NCBI GenBank assembly: GCA_964597305.1
Contig: CAZQWU010000025.1
Coordinates: forward strand, 1 to 17,000
Direction: 5' to 3'
Length of the DNA: 17,000 nt
Source of the DNA: UBA7398 sp964597305
GTDB lineage: Bacteria; Actinomycetota; Actinomycetes; Nanopelagicales; Nanopelagicaceae
Shown: piece after piece, positions 15,607 to 17,000 of the stretch
How positions within the stretch are numbered: the first letter of the stretch is position 1
How the letters are laid out: each line of letters opens with the position of its first letter
Program-made: the position numbers and the translations under genes
The notes under the pieces: generated by a model
Databases searched by the model: none
The model's input: the letters and a program-made list of their open reading frames with translations, nothing else
Told to the model about the DNA's origin: nothing

Positions 15607-15640
15607 TTATTCCCACGCATTAATTACTCCCACGCGTTAG
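15607..15640. repeat. 17-bp tandem duplication at the HIT gene end
   Basis: Units 15607-15623 and 15624-15640 match at 14 of 17 bases (mismatches at unit positions 4, 13 and 17). The right unit is the last five codons of the HIT gene including its TAA. The left unit fills exactly the space to the stop codon of the plus-strand gene. It looks like a duplication of the gene end that now serves as the intergenic spacer. Confidence 0.7.
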
Positions 15641-16199
15641 CTATCGCTTCGCGCGTGGTCTGCAATAACTGTGGCAGAACTTTAGTTTGGCCAATGATAG
15701 GCATGAAATTTGCATCCCCGGCCCACCGTGGAACTACATGGTGGTGAATATGATCAGCAACGCCAGCACCTGAAATTGCACCTTGATTCATTCCAAGATT
15801 AAAACCGGCAGGGTGAGAGACTTTTCGCAAGGCACGCATTGCCTTAGCGGTAAATTCACTCATTTCGTTGCGCTCTGACTCGGTGAGATCAGTCAAATCA
15901 GCGACATGTCGGTTTGCGCAAATTAAGAGATGGCCAGCGTTGTAAGGATAAAGATTCATCACGACGTACACTTGCGCACCTCGCGCAACAATTAACCCTT
16001 CTTCGTTGCTAAGTGACGGTATTCGGCAAAAAGGGCAGACGACATCATTTCCTGATAGTGGTCGATTCTCCCCCGTGAGATACGCCATGCGATGTGGCGC
16101 CCACATTCGCTGCCACGCATCTGGCATACCTGCGCCACCAATTAAACCTGGCTCTGTTAAACCTGGTCCTGTTATACCTGGCTCTGGTAGTTCAGTCAT
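15624..16199 (-). CDS. HIT-family nucleotide hydrolase/phosphorylase (Ap4A-type)
   Basis: The protein is 191 residues from the ATG at 16199. The HIT catalytic motif H-x-H-x-H is present as His150, His152 and His154 in ADHIHHHVVPRW. A CPFC pair (Cys55, Cys58) and the following His98 in ICANRHVAD suit the zinc site of actinobacterial Ap4A phosphorylase-like HIT proteins. These split diadenosine polyphosphates or related nucleotides; the exact substrate is not visible. The N-terminal 25 residues form a Pro/Gly-rich repeat (EPGIT, GPGLT, EPGLI) made by a 15-bp DNA repeat. They precede the conserved segment PDAWQRMWAPHRMAYL (26-41). GGAG 7 nt upstream decides for 16199 over a TTG at 16217. The gene follows thrS by 24 bp, as is standard in actinobacteria. 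Confidence 0.92.
   Translation of the reverse strand: MTELPEPGITGPGLTEPGLIGGAGMPDAWQRMWAPHRMAYLTGENRPLSGNDVVCPFCRIPSLSNEEGLIVARGAQVYVVMNLYPYNAGHLLICANRHVADLTDLTESERNEMSEFTAKAMRALRKVSHPAGFNLGMNQGAISGAGVADHIHHHVVPRWAGDANFMPIIGQTKVLPQLLQTTREAIANAWE
15630..15658. terminator. Possible hairpin at the HIT 3' end
   Basis: CCACGCG (15630-15636) and CGCGTGG (15652-15658) form a perfect 7-bp stem around a 15-base loop, at the end of the HIT coding region where it converges with the plus-strand gene. There is no clear U-tract, so a terminator role for either strand is speculative. Confidence 0.25.
16143..16187 (-). repeat. Three-copy 15-bp tandem repeat in the HIT N-terminus
   Basis: Units at 16143-16157, 16158-16172 and 16173-16187 differ by only two to four bases and stay in frame. 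They encode a Pro-Gly-Leu/Ile-containing pentapeptide repeat. A 12-base stretch of the unit (16154-16165) recurs exactly at 16221-16232, across the thrS stop codon. Confidence 0.85.
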
Positions 16200-16206
16200 C
16201 GTATTT

Positions 16207-16210
16207 CTCC
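16207..16210 (-). promoter_or_regulatory. Shine-Dalgarno deciding the HIT start
   Basis: GGAG on the minus strand, 7 nt before the ATG at 16199, selects this start instead of the upstream TTG at 16217, which would place the site inside the coding region. Confidence 0.7.
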
Positions 16211-16223
16211 AACCCAAATACTG

Positions 16224-17000
16224 TTAAACCTGAGCACGGGTATCTATCGCTCTGCGAATTTCATCGATCGCTTCTGCGATGGGAATTCCATTCTTTTGTT
16301 CACCATTTCGATATCGAAATGAGACAGCACTTGATTTTTGATCTTCTTCGCCCGCAATGACCATAAAGGGAATTTTCTCTGCTTGTGCATTGCGAATTTT
16401 CTTTTGCATACGGTCATCGGAGTTGTCGAGTTCGGCGCGAATTCCCGCATGACGCATTTTCGCCACAACACCATCAAGATATTCATTGAATGCTTCTGCT
16501 ACAGGTATAGCTCGGACTTGAACTGGCGCAAGCCATGGCGGAAATGCTCCTGCATAATGCTCTGTTAATACGCCGAAGAAACGTTCAATAGAACCAAAGA
16601 GCGCGCGATGAATCATGACTGGCCGCTGTCGAGACCCGTCCGAGGCGGCATATTCCAATTCAAATCGTTGTGGGAGTTGGAAATCTACTTGAATGGTTGA
16701 CATTTGCCAGGTTCTGCCAATTGCATCCTTTGCTTGGACTGAGATTTTTGGTCCATAGAATGCGGCACCGCCTGGATCGAGGACCAATTCAAGATTTTGT
16801 TTCTGTGCCGCTTGACGAAGAGTTTCCGTTGCAACTTCCCATTCTCGATCACCACCAACAAATTTCTCTGGATTTTTTGTCGAGAGTTCAAGATAAAAAT
16901 CTTCCAAACCATAATCTCGTAAGAGATTTAAAACGAACGTTAATAAACTATCGAGTTCACCTGGCATTTGATCTGGTGTGCAATAAATATGAGCATCATC
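16224..17000 (-). CDS. thrS: Threonyl-tRNA synthetase, C-terminal part (cut by window edge)
   Basis: ThrRS attaches threonine to tRNA-Thr. Only the last 258 codons are in the window; the frame stays open to base 17000 and the start lies beyond it. The visible part begins DDAHIYCTPDQMPGEL, inside the class II catalytic core. It continues with the insertion region carrying KFVGGDREWEVATETLR and AFYGPKISVQAKDAIGRTWQ. Class II motif 3 follows (MIHRALFGSIERFFGVLTEH). The C-terminal anticodon-binding domain spans about the last 100 residues (WLAPVQVRAIPV to IDEIRRAIDTRAQV). The internal ATG at 16967 is Met within this conserved stretch, not a start. The family is well over 600 residues, so more than half is missing. 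HIT follows after 24 bp. Confidence 0.97.
   Translation of the reverse strand, partial: DDAHIYCTPDQMPGELDSLLTFVLNLLRDYGLEDFYLELSTKNPEKFVGGDREWEVATETLRQAAQKQNLELVLDPGGAAFYGPKISVQAKDAIGRTWQMSTIQVDFQLPQRFELEYAASDGSRQRPVMIHRALFGSIERFFGVLTEHYAGAFPPWLAPVQVRAIPVAEAFNEYLDGVVAKMRHAGIRAELDNSDDRMQKKIRNAQAEKIPFMVIAGEEDQKSSAVSFRYRNGEQKNGIPIAEAIDEIRRAIDTRAQV

Noticed and set aside
16224..16967. Short stand-alone gene starting at the ATG at 16967
   Set aside because: The frame continues upstream to the window edge with conserved threonyl-tRNA synthetase sequence, so this is an internal Met of thrS.

Overview
The window reads as a compact, mid-to-low-GC actinobacterial chromosome segment. The gene order thrS–HIT–pgsA–patA–pimA–pdxS–pdxT–yebC–ruvCAB–secDF–rel is a classic actinobacterial backbone, and phosphatidylinositol mannoside (PIM) genes are largely confined to that phylum. 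The base composition, judged by eye, is well below that of Streptomyces or Mycobacterium. Genes are packed with 1–4 bp overlaps or gaps of a few bases. A streamlined planktonic actinobacterium (acI / Nanopelagicales type) is the best guess, but this is inference and no ribosomal RNA is present to check it.

Layout. At the left edge a DUF349 coiled-coil gene (15–1298, +) converges on the long minus-strand block. Read in its transcription direction (right to left), that block holds: thrS (C-terminal part only, cut by the window edge), a HIT-family hydrolase/phosphorylase, then, after an interruption, pgsA, patA, pimA, a LemA-like membrane protein, a DUF3048 lipoprotein, pdxS, pdxT, yebC, ruvC, ruvA, ruvB, secD, secF and rel. 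The interruption is a single plus-strand gene (14962–15606) between HIT and pgsA. I read it as a shrunken elongation-factor-G-type GTPase domain without a P-loop.

Functions. PgsA, PimA and PatA would make the phosphatidylinositol-phosphate precursor and then mannosylate and acylate it to give PIMs. PdxS and PdxT form the glutamine-dependent pyridoxal phosphate synthase. RuvC, RuvA and RuvB resolve Holliday junctions. SecD and SecF assist protein export. Rel makes and degrades (p)ppGpp. YebC is a translation or regulatory factor and ThrS charges tRNA-Thr. Several genes are probably translationally coupled: ruvC/ruvA and pimA/lemA-like share ATGA, while pdxT/yebC and ruvA/ruvB share TAATG.

There is no gene-free stretch longer than 50 bases. 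I saw no tRNA, rRNA, CRISPR array, insertion sequence or prophage gene. The region is mostly core housekeeping. The most interesting items are the degenerate EF-G-like gene, the absence of yajC and apt from their usual slots, small in-gene tandem repeats (ruvB, HIT), and a membrane protein that may be a NUDIX-less remnant.
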